64,000 nt of DNA from Bacteroidota bacterium (GTDB taxonomy: Bacteria > Bacteroidota > Bacteroidia > Chitinophagales > Chitinophagaceae), in contig JAGWUV010000010.1 in assembly GCA_028875875.1 (NCBI GenBank), forward strand, positions 30,873 to 94,872, read 5' to 3'. Position numbers and translations under genes: made by a program. This document shows positions 1 through 9,673 of this stretch, one piece after another. The notes under the pieces were generated by a model. That model had not been told where the DNA came from. It saw only the letters and a list, made by a program, of their open reading frames with translations, and made no database searches. Numbering within the stretch: position 1 is the first letter of the stretch; each line of letters starts with the position of its first letter.

Positions 1-1007
1 TTTAAAATATTCAGGGCACTTACAAGATAGGCTGTTTGCGTTTTAACAGCAGTACTTGTATATTTTTCCTGCATGCCTTCTACTACATCCAGTAAAGAAG
101 CCGCTTTAGCATCTTTACAAACAAGCAGGTTGCGAATGAATTCGGCAAAACCATTTAGTACAAGATCACCTTCAAACCCTTTGCGATTGATCTCATCATA
201 CAATAACATGGCGCCTGCCATATCCTGTTTCAGTAAGCAATCGAGCAGTTTGAAGTAATAATCGTCATCCAGGATGTTTAAATGTTCCAGTGTATTCTGA
301 TAGGTTACTTCGCCATTGGTAAAACTCACGATTTTATCAAGGATACTCAGTGCATCACGCATACAACCTTCACTCTTTTGAGCAATCACCTGTAAAGCCG
401 CTTTATCTGCATTGATTTCTTCCTTATCAACGATTTCCTGCAAATGCTCCACTGTATCATTGGTAGTGATGCGTTTAAAATCGAAGATCTGGCAACGGGA
501 TAGGATGGTGGGTAATATTTTATGTTTTTCTGTTGTAGCCAAGATAAAGATGGCATAAGAAGGCGGCTCCTCCAGTGTTTTTAGGAATGCATTGAAGGCA
601 CTGGCACTGAGCATATGTACCTCATCCACAATATATACTTTGTATTTTCCGGCCTGCGGTGCAAAGCGAACCTGTTCAACCAGTGAGCGGATATCATCTA
701 CCGAGTTATTACTGGCCGCATCAAGTTCATGAATGTTGAGGGAGGCACCGTCATTAAAAGATCTGCAACTGTTGCATTGGTTACAGGCTTCTCCATCGGG
801 TTGGAGGTTTTCACAGTTGATCGTTTTAGCCAAGATACGGGCACAGGTAGTTTTGCCCACGCCCCTTGGTCCGCAAAACAAAAAAGCATGCGCCAGCTGG
901 TTGTTGCGAATGGCATTTTTGAGTGTAGTGGTAATGTGAGATTGCCCTACTACGGTATTAAAATCCTGTGGACGGTATTTTCTTGCTGAAACGATGAACT
1001 TATCCAT
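1..1007 (-). CDS. dnaX: DNA polymerase III subunit gamma/tau, N-terminal part (cut by window edge)
   Basis: Clamp-loader ATPase of the replicative polymerase. Reading the minus strand from the ATG at 1007 gives an open frame of 335 codons that runs off the left edge, so the C-terminus is missing. Visible are a Walker A GPRGVGKT (residues 46-53), a four-cysteine zinc module (C65, C75, C78, C81), the DEVH Walker B (128-131) and the sensor SRC (170-172), in the order expected of DnaX domains I-III. This is certain as a family call; whether a tau tail or a frameshift-made gamma exists cannot be seen. Confidence 0.96.
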   Translation of the reverse strand, partial: MDKFIVSARKYRPQDFNTVVGQSHITTTLKNAIRNNQLAHAFLFCGPRGVGKTTCARILAKTINCENLQPDGEACNQCNSCRSFNDGASLNIHELDAASNNSVDDIRSLVEQVRFAPQAGKYKVYIVDEVHMLSASAFNAFLKTLEEPPSYAIFILATTEKHKILPTILSRCQIFDFKRITTNDTVEHLQEIVDKEEINADKAALQVIAQKSEGCMRDALSILDKIVSFTNGEVTYQNTLEHLNILDDDYYFKLLDCLLKQDMAGAMLLYDEINRKGFEGDLVLNGFAEFIRNLLVCKDAKAASLLDVVEGMQEKYTSTAVKTQTAYLVSALNIL

Positions 1008-1187
1008 ATACTGTTGCAAGATAGCAAATGAAGCAACAAGGTGGAGGGAAGGGGTTGTGAAGTTGAAGGATAGTTTTTCACATTTTTTAAGTTCCTTTTT
1101 ATTGCAGACTATAATTTTTTACCGATAAAGTTAAAAGCAGATTAAACTTTTGAGCCTTCATTCCATCCTAGAGCAAATTATTTCTGT

Positions 1188-3143
1188 ATGAGTTGGAGAA
1201 GAATGCTGAAATGTTTTACCGTTAGTGCCACTTTATGTGTGGCATCGGCTTTTACACATCCTACTACTGAATTTTCTAAACATAAATTGCGTTTCCCTTA
1301 CCAGAAAATGGGACTAACACCGCAGCAGGCAGCAGCTCATTTGTTAAGCCGGTTTACTTTTGGTGCAACGCCGGGACAGATTGATCAGGTAGTGTCGATG
1401 GGTTTGGAGAAATGGTTCCAACAGCAACTTGATGCATCTCTTCCTGATGATGAAGTGAATAAAAGGTTAAGCGGCTATGATGCGTTAAGCCTGAGTAATG
1501 AAGACATCGCAAATACATATGTAAACCAGGGGCAGATCATTAAACTGTTACAAAAGGAATATCAGTTACCAAAAGATTCATTAGTAAAGGATAACAAGGA
1601 GCTGATCAAATCGCTCATGAAGAAGTATGGATTAAAGCCTCCCCAGGAATTATATAGACAACTCATCAATCAGAAGATCATAAGAGCTGCTTATGGCAAT
1701 AACCAGTTGCAGGAAGTGCTTACTAATTTTTGGTTCAATCATTTCAATGTTTCACTTACAAAAAATCAGTGTGCACCTTATATCCTAACCTATGAAAGAG
1801 ATGCTATCCGTCCTAATGTGTTAGGCTCTTTTGAAACAATGCTAGAAGCTACGGCTAAGCATCCGGCTATGTTAGAGTACCTTGATAATGCCAGTAGCGT
1901 AAGTAATGATAATGCCCAGTCTCGTAAACAACAGAATAAGGTAATGGCAAGAAGGGCAGAGCAGAAGATGGAAGAAACGATGAATGACCCTAAGGTAAGT
2001 CCTATTGTTAAGCAAGCATTGGCTGCCCGTAAAACACAGGGATTGAATGAAAATTATGCCCGTGAGATTATGGAATTGCATACGTTAGGTGTAGATGGTG
2101 GTTATACACAGCATGATGTTACCGAAGTGGCAAGAGCATTAACAGGATGGGGTATTGTTCCATTGATAAAAGATACACCGGGCCGTAATTTTTTCGATGC
2201 TGCAAAACGTGAGAACATGGAAAAGAATGGTTTTGTATTTGAAGGAGATTTTATGTTCAAAGCCAACAAGCATGATGAAAATGAGAAAGTAATCTTAGGA
2301 CAAAAATTTCCTGCCAATGTAGGCTATGCTGAAGGAATACGGGTATTGCATATGCTGGCCGATCATCCCTCTACTGCAAAATTTATTTGTAAAAAACTGG
2401 CTGTACATTTTGTTAGTGACCACCCATCCGATGCTTTGGTTAATCAAATGGCTGCTGTATTCCTACAAAGCAAAGGCAATATAAAAGCTGTTCTTACAGC
2501 TATGGTAAACAGTACAGAGTTTTGGTCTAAAGATGCACTGCGTGAAAAAATAAAGTCTCCATTCGAACTTGCCATCAGCAGTGTACGTGCAACACAGGCA
2601 GATGTACAGCAACCTTATCAGTTGTTTTTATGGGCATCTAAAATGGGCGAAAAATTTTATTACTACCAGGCACCAACAGGTTTTCCTGATAAAGCATCTT
2701 ACTGGATCAATACAGGTTCATTGTTAAGCAGGATGAACTTTGGGCTGGCTTTTGCAACAGAAAAAATACCCGGCATCAAACTCAACCTGAAAGCATTGAA
2801 TGATAATCATGAGCCGGAAAGTGTAGATGCCGCATTGGTTGCTTACAGTAATATTTTACTGCCGCAAAGAAATAATGAAGAGAATATCAAACGCTTAACG
2901 CAACTGATCCACAGCGATAATGTAGAAGAGAAGATCAATAGCGCTGCAAGTAAAAATAAACCTGCCGATGCTGCTGATGATGATATGATGAGTGAAAGTG
3001 ATAAAGCTCATCGAAAAAATGAGAATGCTGCGTTGAGCAGGAAGAATAAAGCTTTCAATGTTTCTTATGCGATGGGGAATAACAGTATGATCGGCCAGGT
3101 AACCGGGGTGATCATTGGTTCTCCGGAATTTCAGAGAAGATGA
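1188..3143 (+). CDS. DUF1800 domain protein, exported
   Basis: A 651-residue protein with an N-terminal signal peptide (about residues 1-22, hydrophobic core CFTVSATLCVASAF), so it is likely periplasmic or on the surface. The body carries the DUF1800 pattern: an N-terminal AAHLLSRFTFGATPGQ segment, a NFWFNHFNV segment and NENYAREIMELHTLGVDGGY, which is the most conserved part of the family. Two charged linkers (about 245-285 and 590-620) look like insertions. Its stop is followed 49 bp later by a DUF1501 gene; the two families are usually found together, in many Bacteroidota and Planctomycetes, and are presumed to act together. Biochemical function is unknown. Confidence 0.9.
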   Translation: MSWRRMLKCFTVSATLCVASAFTHPTTEFSKHKLRFPYQKMGLTPQQAAAHLLSRFTFGATPGQIDQVVSMGLEKWFQQQLDASLPDDEVNKRLSGYDALSLSNEDIANTYVNQGQIIKLLQKEYQLPKDSLVKDNKELIKSLMKKYGLKPPQELYRQLINQKIIRAAYGNNQLQEVLTNFWFNHFNVSLTKNQCAPYILTYERDAIRPNVLGSFETMLEATAKHPAMLEYLDNASSVSNDNAQSRKQQNKVMARRAEQKMEETMNDPKVSPIVKQALAARKTQGLNENYAREIMELHTLGVDGGYTQHDVTEVARALTGWGIVPLIKDTPGRNFFDAAKRENMEKNGFVFEGDFMFKANKHDENEKVILGQKFPANVGYAEGIRVLHMLADHPSTAKFICKKLAVHFVSDHPSDALVNQMAAVFLQSKGNIKAVLTAMVNSTEFWSKDALREKIKSPFELAISSVRATQADVQQPYQLFLWASKMGEKFYYYQAPTGFPDKASYWINTGSLLSRMNFGLAFATEKIPGIKLNLKALNDNHEPESVDAALVAYSNILLPQRNNEENIKRLTQLIHSDNVEEKINSAASKNKPADAADDDMMSESDKAHRKNENAALSRKNKAFNVSYAMGNNSMIGQVTGVIIGSPEFQRR

Positions 3144-3192
3144 TTATCACTTGCTGCATCAATCATTCAATCAAACATTTTAAAACGGTATT

Positions 3193-4449
3193 ATGGACAG
3201 AAGAGTTTTTATGCGTAATGGTGCTTTAGCCTTGCTTGCTGCAGGTTTTGGCGGTGTGCCCCACTTTATTGCAAGGGCAGCTGGCAACAGGAAAATCCTC
3301 ATGCCTTACAAAAAGAATAAGGTGTTGGTATGCATCTTTCAGCGTGGTGCAATGGATGGATTAATGGCCGTTAGTCCTTATGCCGACCAGAACTTAAGAA
3401 TACAAAGGCCCACATTATATATGAGCCCTTCCGCCAAGGAAGGTGGCATGTTCGATCTTGATGGGCACTTTGGGTTGCACCCAGGGTTAGCTGCTTTCGC
3501 TCCCTTATACAAGGAGGGAAGGATGGCTATAGTGCATGGTGTTGGTAGCCCTAACAACACACGCAGTCATTTTGATGCACAGGATTTTATGGAGAGTGGT
3601 ACCCCTTTTAACAAAGGCACTTCCAGCGGCTGGCTAAACAGGGCAGTTGGATTATTAGGGCATAAAGGAACTCCTTTCAGGGCAGTGAGTTTAACCAGTG
3701 CGATGCCCAGAAGTTTTTATGGAGATAATGAAGCTTTGGCCATCAGCAACCTGCAAGACTTTGCCATTCAAATGCGGGGAAACCCGATGGGGGCAAATTT
3801 GGCTGCGAAATCCTTTGAAGAGTTGTATGATCAAACTTCTTCTGAACTGTTGAATAAAACAGGTAAAGAAAGTTTCGATGCCTTGAAAATGCTGAATGCC
3901 AATACCATTAAAAATTACCAACCTGCCAATGGAGTAGTATATCCTGCTTCTCCGTTAGGTAATTCTTTAAAGCAAATTGCTACACTGATAAAAATGGATA
4001 TTGGTTTAGAAGTGGCTTTTGCAGAAAGTGGTGGGTGGGATACGCATTACAACCAGGGAACGGCTAACGGAATATTAGCCCGCAACCTGAAAGATTTTAG
4101 TGATAGCATTGCTGCCTTCTGGAAAGATATGGATGCCTACCAGGATGATGTTACTGTGATGACAATGACAGAGTTTGGAAGAACGGTACATCAAAACGGA
4201 ACGGGTGGTACCGATCATGGCAGAGCGAGTTGTTTGTTTGTATTAGGCAATGATGTAGGAGGTGGTAAAGTATATCAAAATATAAAAGGGTTAGCCAAAG
4301 AAGATTTGGAAGATGGAAGGGATCTGCCGGTAACCACTGATTTCAGAAGTGTATTCAGTGCGGTGGCAGATCATCATCTACGTATCAATGATGATAGAAA
4401 ATTATTCCCGGAATGGGATGGCAGCAGGTTGAACCTGATGAAAAGTTAG
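3193..4449 (+). CDS. DUF1501 domain protein with Tat signal
   Basis: A 418-residue partner of the preceding DUF1800 gene. The N-terminus MDRRVFMRNGALALLAAGFGG has twin arginines followed by a hydrophobic stretch, a typical Tat signal, which fits the tatA and tatC genes further along this window. The body belongs to the DUF1501 family, distantly related to alkaline-phosphatase/sulfatase-fold enzymes: VCIFQRGAMDGL near the start, HFDAQDFMESGT, a GGWDTH motif and MTEFGRTVHQNGTGGTDHG near the end. The conserved D and H residues could bind metal, but no substrate is established. A strong terminator follows. Confidence 0.9.
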   Translation: MDRRVFMRNGALALLAAGFGGVPHFIARAAGNRKILMPYKKNKVLVCIFQRGAMDGLMAVSPYADQNLRIQRPTLYMSPSAKEGGMFDLDGHFGLHPGLAAFAPLYKEGRMAIVHGVGSPNNTRSHFDAQDFMESGTPFNKGTSSGWLNRAVGLLGHKGTPFRAVSLTSAMPRSFYGDNEALAISNLQDFAIQMRGNPMGANLAAKSFEELYDQTSSELLNKTGKESFDALKMLNANTIKNYQPANGVVYPASPLGNSLKQIATLIKMDIGLEVAFAESGGWDTHYNQGTANGILARNLKDFSDSIAAFWKDMDAYQDDVTVMTMTEFGRTVHQNGTGGTDHGRASCLFVLGNDVGGGKVYQNIKGLAKEDLEDGRDLPVTTDFRSVFSAVADHHLRINDDRKLFPEWDGSRLNLMKS

Positions 4450-4465
4450 TGTGTGAATTTTTATC

Positions 4466-4513
4466 AGTTGCTTGTTACCTGTTTGGATAACGTGGTAGCA
4501 AGCAACTTTTTTT
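4466..4513 (+). terminator. Rho-independent terminator after the DUF1800/DUF1501 pair
   Basis: A 14-bp stem (4466-4479 with 4494-4507, one G-T pair) and a 14-nt loop are followed by seven T at 4507-4513. It lies between convergent genes. Confidence 0.85.
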
Positions 4514-4518
4514 GAGTG

Positions 4519-5694
4519 TTATTTGTATTCCATCTCCGGGTGCCTTTCGAAAGGATATTTGTTTTCATCAAAGATGTAACGATAGGTAACCATTCTCCTG
4601 CTTTGTTTGCCACCCAGGCTCTTGTAAATATTGATCATCTTCGGGTTCCAGTCGCCGGCCCATCCCATTTCATAAGTTTCGTACCATCCTTTGTTTTGAA
4701 TAAGTAAAGCACTTTCATAGATCATGTAACTATCAACACCTAATGCCTGGAATTTCGGAACCACACCAAATGCAAGCCCGGTAAGCTTTTTACAATAACC
4801 TGTTCGTTTTAACCAGAGTAGTCGCAGCTTTTCAATAATACCAAACCTGCCGTCAAAATGTTTGAAGTACTGGTTCACATCGGGAATGTTAATGAACATG
4901 GCAATTGCTTCTTCCTTGTAATAGGTAAACCATACCACTCGTTCATCCATCACCGGTTTCATAGTATTGAATAATTTGATCACCTGTTCTTTGGTAATCT
5001 CTTTTGCTTCTCCATGCTGTGCCCAGGCTGCATTATATACGGCTGCAAAATCACCGGCGTATTTTTCCAGTTCCTTTAAGTTCACATGCCTAACATCATA
5101 TCCTGCTTTAGCTTTGAATTTTGCATGCCTTTCCGGAAAGCGGGGCGGAAGCTCATCATTCACATTCATGGCATAGTAATACTGGTTATAGTAATTCTTA
5201 AAACCATAACCTTCAAATAAGGCTTCATAGTAGGATGGATTGAAACTCATGCCATAGATCGGTTCTTTATCAAAGCCTTCCACCAATAATCCCCAGTTCT
5301 TATCACGGTCACCAAAATTGATAGGGCCATCCATTGCTTCCATGCCTTTGCTTTGCAACCACTCTTTGGCTTTATTGAATAAAAGGTTAGCAGCTTCCTG
5401 GTTGTTGATACAATCAAAATAACCGATACCACCTGTTGCAAAATCCGTTCCCTTGTTCACGTATTTACTGTTGGTAAAAGCAGCGATACGCCCCAGCAAT
5501 TCGCCCTTGTCTGACAATAATATCCATCGTTTTACTTCTCCGTATTTGAAGAGCTTATTTTTTTGCGGATCGAATACATCATTTACTTCATTATCAAGCG
5601 GACGAATGTAGTTAGGGTTGTGCCGGTTCATCAGCACATTTACCTGGATGAATTTTTTAGCTGTAGCGGCGGAATTAACTTCTATCAATTGCAT
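4519..5694 (-). CDS. GNAT-like conserved protein of Bacteroidota
   Basis: A 391-residue cytoplasmic protein without signal or membrane segment. The N-terminal half has a GNAT-like layout: WILLSDKGELLGRIAAF followed by GGIGYFDC and then an acceptor-side motif NWGLLVEGFD and PSYYEALFEGYGF. The C-terminal half again resembles an acyltransferase fold, so it may be a tandem-GNAT protein like FemAB-type enzymes. Homologous hypothetical proteins are widespread in Bacteroidota; the substrate is not known to me. It converges on the DUF1501 gene and is separated by a terminator. The fold call is an inference from pattern only. Confidence 0.6.
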   Translation of the reverse strand: MQLIEVNSAATAKKFIQVNVLMNRHNPNYIRPLDNEVNDVFDPQKNKLFKYGEVKRWILLSDKGELLGRIAAFTNSKYVNKGTDFATGGIGYFDCINNQEAANLLFNKAKEWLQSKGMEAMDGPINFGDRDKNWGLLVEGFDKEPIYGMSFNPSYYEALFEGYGFKNYYNQYYYAMNVNDELPPRFPERHAKFKAKAGYDVRHVNLKELEKYAGDFAAVYNAAWAQHGEAKEITKEQVIKLFNTMKPVMDERVVWFTYYKEEAIAMFINIPDVNQYFKHFDGRFGIIEKLRLLWLKRTGYCKKLTGLAFGVVPKFQALGVDSYMIYESALLIQNKGWYETYEMGWAGDWNPKMINIYKSLGGKQSRRMVTYRYIFDENKYPFERHPEMEYK

Positions 5695-5780
5695 AAATCA
5701 AATTAAACTGGCATTACTTGCGGTACATGGTAAAAAACGAATGTAATAAAAACAAAAATATATTTACCGGTATTGTGAAT

Positions 5781-6419
5781 TTAGCTCTTTTGCAGGAGCA
5801 TGGTTGTAATCATGGTTGTGGTACCACGGTAGGTTATGGCTTCATCGCTTCTCCTGATGCAAAAGGGTAGCACCTGTTCTATAAACATTTTTGCCATTAG
5901 TCGTTGAGGGGTTGCTAAAAAGATGCATGTATCTCGTTCTAAAAAATACCAGATCAATTGCAGTACCGCTTCAAAGTCAGAGGGGTTATAATTCACATCG
6001 CTGAGCAATACAATATCACCGTTAAGATCAGCGGGTATATGATGCCAGTTGATATTTCGGCAGGTTAGATTTTTCAGTTGATTTAGCGCTGCCGATTGTT
6101 GTATTACTTCCAGTGCTTCATCTGCATAGTCGGTACTGCATACAGAGGTTGCATACTGTGCAGCTACCAATGAGGGTAACCCCAAGCCTGCCGCAATTTC
6201 AAGTACTTTTTTTTCCTGAAATGAAGATTGGTGTTGTATAATGAAATTACAAAGTGCTATGGATGCAGGCCAAACGGCAGACCAGTATGGAAAGAGTGTG
6301 TTGTTGTTGGCTTCCTGCTGTTCCATATACCTGTTTTTAATGAAGACAGCATCAGGAACATATGCGTTGATATGGCTGTTTTTTAAGTGGAAGGTTTCTA
6401 CGATCAGTGGAATATCCAT
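5781..6419 (-). CDS. SAM-dependent methyltransferase, Methyltransf_16 type
   Basis: A 212-residue Rossmann methyltransferase. Motif I is VLEIAAGLGLPSLVAAQ, and an acidic residue in STDYADEAL ends strand 2. Upstream, PYWSAVWPASIALCNFI is the characteristic pre-motif of the METTL21/nicotinamide-N-methyltransferase-like family (Methyltransf_16), whose known members methylate protein lysines or small molecules. No signal peptide. It lies 22 bp downstream of the L,D-transpeptidase gene on the same strand, so the two are probably co-transcribed, although no functional link is evident. Confidence 0.75.
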   Translation of the reverse strand: MDIPLIVETFHLKNSHINAYVPDAVFIKNRYMEQQEANNNTLFPYWSAVWPASIALCNFIIQHQSSFQEKKVLEIAAGLGLPSLVAAQYATSVCSTDYADEALEVIQQSAALNQLKNLTCRNINWHHIPADLNGDIVLLSDVNYNPSDFEAVLQLIWYFLERDTCIFLATPQRLMAKMFIEQVLPFCIRRSDEAITYRGTTTMITTMLLQKS

Positions 6420-6441
6420 GCGTGGGTTTCCGATCAGTGAA

Positions 6442-8043
6442 CTATTTTTTTACAAATAGCTTATTGATCATTTTTTCATCGTGTTTGTAAATGTCTTTCC
6501 TGAAGTTGAGTATGCCATCCTTATCTACCCACGCAGTAAAGTAAACGATATATACAGGAAGAGTTTTAGCAAGTGTTACCCATTTCTCTCTCGATAGATG
6601 CATGCAACTATCTATGGCTTGCGGTTTCCAGGTAACTGTATCATAACGGAGCAGGTATTGTGCAAATTTTCTGGCATCACTGATACGGATGCATCCATGA
6701 CTAAATCCCCGCTCCGGAGAGCTGAATAACTCTTTGTTAGGCGTATCGTGTAAATAAATGGAATAATTGTTGGGAAATAAAAATTTCACCAGTCCCAAGG
6801 CATTACTTTCACCGGGTTTCTGGCGAATAATTGGCAGTCCGCCACTGTATCCTGTTATTTCCATATTGTTTTTTGCAAGGTAGTTGGGGTTTCTTTTAAT
6901 TACAGGCAAGAGTTCTTTCTGAACAATACTTACCGGTACATTCCAATAAGGGCTGAATACGATGTATTTAAGATTGCCATTGAATATTACTGTGCCTGTA
7001 GATGATTTGCCAACGATCACATTCATATCAAATACCTGTTTACCGCTATCAAACACATGCATTTTGTACTCGGGTATGTTTACTAAAACATAGTTGCTGT
7101 CTTCCTGTGGCGGCATCCATCGTATTCTTTCCATATTCACTAAAAGCTGTCGAATACGTTGTTCAGGTGTAATGTTCAATTCACTTATCATTTTGGCACC
7201 GATCACACCATCGGCACTCAGGCCTGTTCTTTTTTGAAATCTTTTTGTTGCAATAAGCAGTAAAGAATCGAAATAGGAGGAAGAATCCTGACTATCATAA
7301 TCTCCTAAAAGTTTAAGACGATATTTTATTTCAGGTATGGCAGTGTATTCATGTCCTTCTTTTAAAGGCTTTGAAGGAAGGGGTATCGAATCCCAGACAA
7401 TGTTTTGTTTCTGAATATTGTAATAAACGGCTAATGCATCCTGTAGCTTTTTGTATTGCGGATGTAGTAAGGGAAAATTGAGGGCATCTGCATTTTTTGA
7501 TTTCAAAGTAGAATCCAGCAAGGCGGCTACATCTACTTTTTTTCTTGGAATGAACCATCCCAGTTCCGCTGTATTGATATTGCTTCCTTTATACACTTTC
7601 GCGGCATAGGTAAAGAATAATCCCGTTAATGATAATTCGGTTTGAATCATTTCTTTTTTGGATTTATGATTCCCTTCTGCAGATGCATTATACAAACGGT
7701 AGGTGGAAGCATCGTATAAACTGCTGTCCTGAAGATTGTCAATGGTATTATTTACCAGGTTAATGAAGTGATGGGCTTGTTCGGCAAGGCCACTCGTATC
7801 AAACCATGCATACTCATAGTTCCTTGCCTTGTAAAAATTGAAGTACTGATCTTTGAATTCACTGAATGCGGGATGTGATTCAATAAAGTTATTAATGGTA
7901 CTGCTGTCGGTAAAAAGGTTATTGAAAGAAGTTTGTGTAGTGATCGTTGTATCTGTTTTTACATTGTTTTGAGAGGATGTTTCATTACATGCCAATGCAA
8001 GGGTGCATAGGATAAGATGACAGATTACGATACTTCTTTTCAT
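6442..8043 (-). CDS. L,D-transpeptidase, YcbB type, lipoprotein
   Basis: Peptidoglycan cross-linking enzyme that forms meso-Dap-meso-Dap (3-3) links in the periplasm. The 533-residue protein begins with a lipoprotein signal ending in the lipobox LALAC (Cys19). A central peptidoglycan-binding domain (QKRTGLSADGVIGAKMI region) precedes the YkuD catalytic domain, whose signature SHGCIRI holds H449 and the nucleophile C451. The length and the PG-binding-then-YkuD order match the YcbB/LdtD class rather than the short ErfK class. It is followed on the same strand by the methyltransferase, 22 bp away. Confidence 0.88.
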   Translation of the reverse strand: MKRSIVICHLILCTLALACNETSSQNNVKTDTTITTQTSFNNLFTDSSTINNFIESHPAFSEFKDQYFNFYKARNYEYAWFDTSGLAEQAHHFINLVNNTIDNLQDSSLYDASTYRLYNASAEGNHKSKKEMIQTELSLTGLFFTYAAKVYKGSNINTAELGWFIPRKKVDVAALLDSTLKSKNADALNFPLLHPQYKKLQDALAVYYNIQKQNIVWDSIPLPSKPLKEGHEYTAIPEIKYRLKLLGDYDSQDSSSYFDSLLLIATKRFQKRTGLSADGVIGAKMISELNITPEQRIRQLLVNMERIRWMPPQEDSNYVLVNIPEYKMHVFDSGKQVFDMNVIVGKSSTGTVIFNGNLKYIVFSPYWNVPVSIVQKELLPVIKRNPNYLAKNNMEITGYSGGLPIIRQKPGESNALGLVKFLFPNNYSIYLHDTPNKELFSSPERGFSHGCIRISDARKFAQYLLRYDTVTWKPQAIDSCMHLSREKWVTLAKTLPVYIVYFTAWVDKDGILNFRKDIYKHDEKMINKLFVKK

Positions 8044-8069
8044 ATACCAGATTACCTTATGAATATACG

Positions 8070-8771
8070 TTATAAATGCATTAAAAGTGCAGCTGCCGTA
8101 ACTCCTGCTGTTTCTGTACGTAATCTTGTATTCCCCAGTGATACCGGGATATATTGATGCTGTAGTGCCAGTATTATTTCCTCCGGTGTAAAATCGCCTT
8201 CAGGTCCAATTAATATCTGTGCCTGATGATATGGGGCAAGGGAGTTGAGGGTATGCTTTTGTTCGTCTTCGCAATGCGCAATGATCTTTTGATTATAAAG
8301 TGATTCCTGTACCACATCGCTAAATGCAGCCGGTTCATGTAATACAGGCAACCAGCATTGTTTGCTTTGCAACATGGCAGAAATGAGTATTTGCTGCATA
8401 CGATCGAAACGGAAATGTTGTTTTTCTGTTCGTTTACAAATCAGCGGAATGATTTCCTGCACACCCAATTCAGTTACTTTTTCTAAAAGCCATTCAAACC
8501 TGTTGTTGTTCTTTAATAGTGAAACAGCAATGCTTATTTTTCGCCCTGCAGGCTGTTGAATGCTGCTATGATCCATTCGCACAACACAATGTTTTTTATT
8601 TGCTTCAATAATGGTAGCGGTATTCAAAAGGCCTTTGCCATCTGTTAATTGCAGCTGTTCCCCCTCTCTCATCCGTAATACTTGTATGCAATGTTTAGAG
8701 GTTTCTTCACTTAATGTAAAGTGTGTTGAAGCAGTAGTAATAGTATTTTCAAAAAAATAAGGAAGGTTCAT
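8070..8771 (-). CDS. rsmE: 16S rRNA (uracil1498-N3)-methyltransferase
   Basis: SPOUT-class rRNA methyltransferase of 233 residues, the usual length. It has the N-terminal PUA-like region (LRMREGEQLQLTDGKG) and the C-terminal knot with ILIGPEGDFTPEEI and VSLGNTRLRTETAGVTAA, both diagnostic for RsmE. It modifies U1498 of 16S rRNA in the assembled 30S subunit. It lies 26 bp upstream of the L,D-transpeptidase on the same strand and could head a three-gene unit with it and the methyltransferase. A -7 element sits only 4 nt before the ATG. Confidence 0.93.
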   Translation of the reverse strand: MNLPYFFENTITTASTHFTLSEETSKHCIQVLRMREGEQLQLTDGKGLLNTATIIEANKKHCVVRMDHSSIQQPAGRKISIAVSLLKNNNRFEWLLEKVTELGVQEIIPLICKRTEKQHFRFDRMQQILISAMLQSKQCWLPVLHEPAAFSDVVQESLYNQKIIAHCEDEQKHTLNSLAPYHQAQILIGPEGDFTPEEIILALQHQYIPVSLGNTRLRTETAGVTAAALLMHL

Positions 8772-8775
8772 ACTG

Positions 8776-8783
8776 CAAATGTA
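8776..8783 (-). promoter_or_regulatory. TAnnTTTG-type -7 element before rsmE
   Basis: On the minus strand the octamer reads TACATTTG, matching the Bacteroidota -7 consensus. Its last base is 4 nt from the rsmE start codon, so the predicted transcript is leaderless or nearly so. No clear -33 element was found. Confidence 0.45.
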
Positions 8784-8918
8784 TTTAGGATTGGTTAAGT
8801 GTTGTTAACCGACTTTTAAGGGATATCCGGCTTTTTTAACATCTTAATAGGCAGCTGTAAGAATTAGTACAATGTTCTTTGTGTAAAGTTTTATCACACA
8901 CACAAGCATTAACCGAAA

Positions 8919-9566
8919 ATGAAAAAAATTGCAGTTATTTTATTAGGATTTATCAGTGTAAAAAGTTTTGGACAGGGAAAATTAGGGATCGAGGCAGGCT
9001 TTAATTCTGCACAGTTTTCTACTTCCAACAATTCAAATGTTTCCTTCTCAGCTGTTAGCAGTTTTAATATTGGTTTGCTTGACCAGGAAAGGATCAACAA
9101 AACCTTTTTTTGGCAAACAGGATTATTTTTTTCGGGCAAAGGAACCAAACAGGATAGGGCCGAGTTTGTTCAGTATGGAAGAACTTCTACCATGAAACTC
9201 GATTACCTGCAAATTCCACTAAACCTTGGTTTTGATTTTAATTTACACAAGGGATTAAAAGGCATGCTTGGAACAGGATTATATGCAGCTTATGGCATAC
9301 ATGGTACTGAAAAAGGATACGATGTTGGTATTTCAGGAACGCAGAACGTTGATAATACGGTTAAGTTTAGCAATACAGAATCAGGTAGCAGCAGCGAAAC
9401 GCATATCAAACCTTTTGATGCTGGGTATAATGTACTGGCTGGCCTGGAATGGAAATCTTTTGAGTTAACGGCTAATTACAGCATGGGGTTAGCCAATATA
9501 GATCCAGGGCCAACTGTTTATAAAAACAAAGTAACTTCTATAGGGATCACTTATTTCTTCAAGTAA
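8919..9566 (+). CDS. Outer-membrane beta-barrel protein (porin/PorT-like)
   Basis: A 215-residue exported protein. A signal peptide (MKKIAVILLGFISVKSFGQ) is followed by alternating hydrophobic and aromatic strands (KLGIEAGFNSAQFS, FWQTGLFFSGKG, LDYLQIPLNLGF, GMLGTGLYAAYG) and a terminal aromatic strand SIGITYFFK, as expected for a small eight-stranded barrel of the outer_membrane_beta-barrel_2 kind. LDYLQIPL is a common signature of this family. Likely monocistronic. Ligand or partner unknown. Confidence 0.8.
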   Translation: MKKIAVILLGFISVKSFGQGKLGIEAGFNSAQFSTSNNSNVSFSAVSSFNIGLLDQERINKTFFWQTGLFFSGKGTKQDRAEFVQYGRTSTMKLDYLQIPLNLGFDFNLHKGLKGMLGTGLYAAYGIHGTEKGYDVGISGTQNVDNTVKFSNTESGSSSETHIKPFDAGYNVLAGLEWKSFELTANYSMGLANIDPGPTVYKNKVTSIGITYFFK

Positions 9567-9673
9567 GCAAATAAAAGTGTTCTGGTTCGTTTCAAACAAT
9601 TGATAACAGCGTTGCACATTAATTTAACCTGCAATTGAATTTTCATATATTTATTTTTTGAAAATATTTAGTT

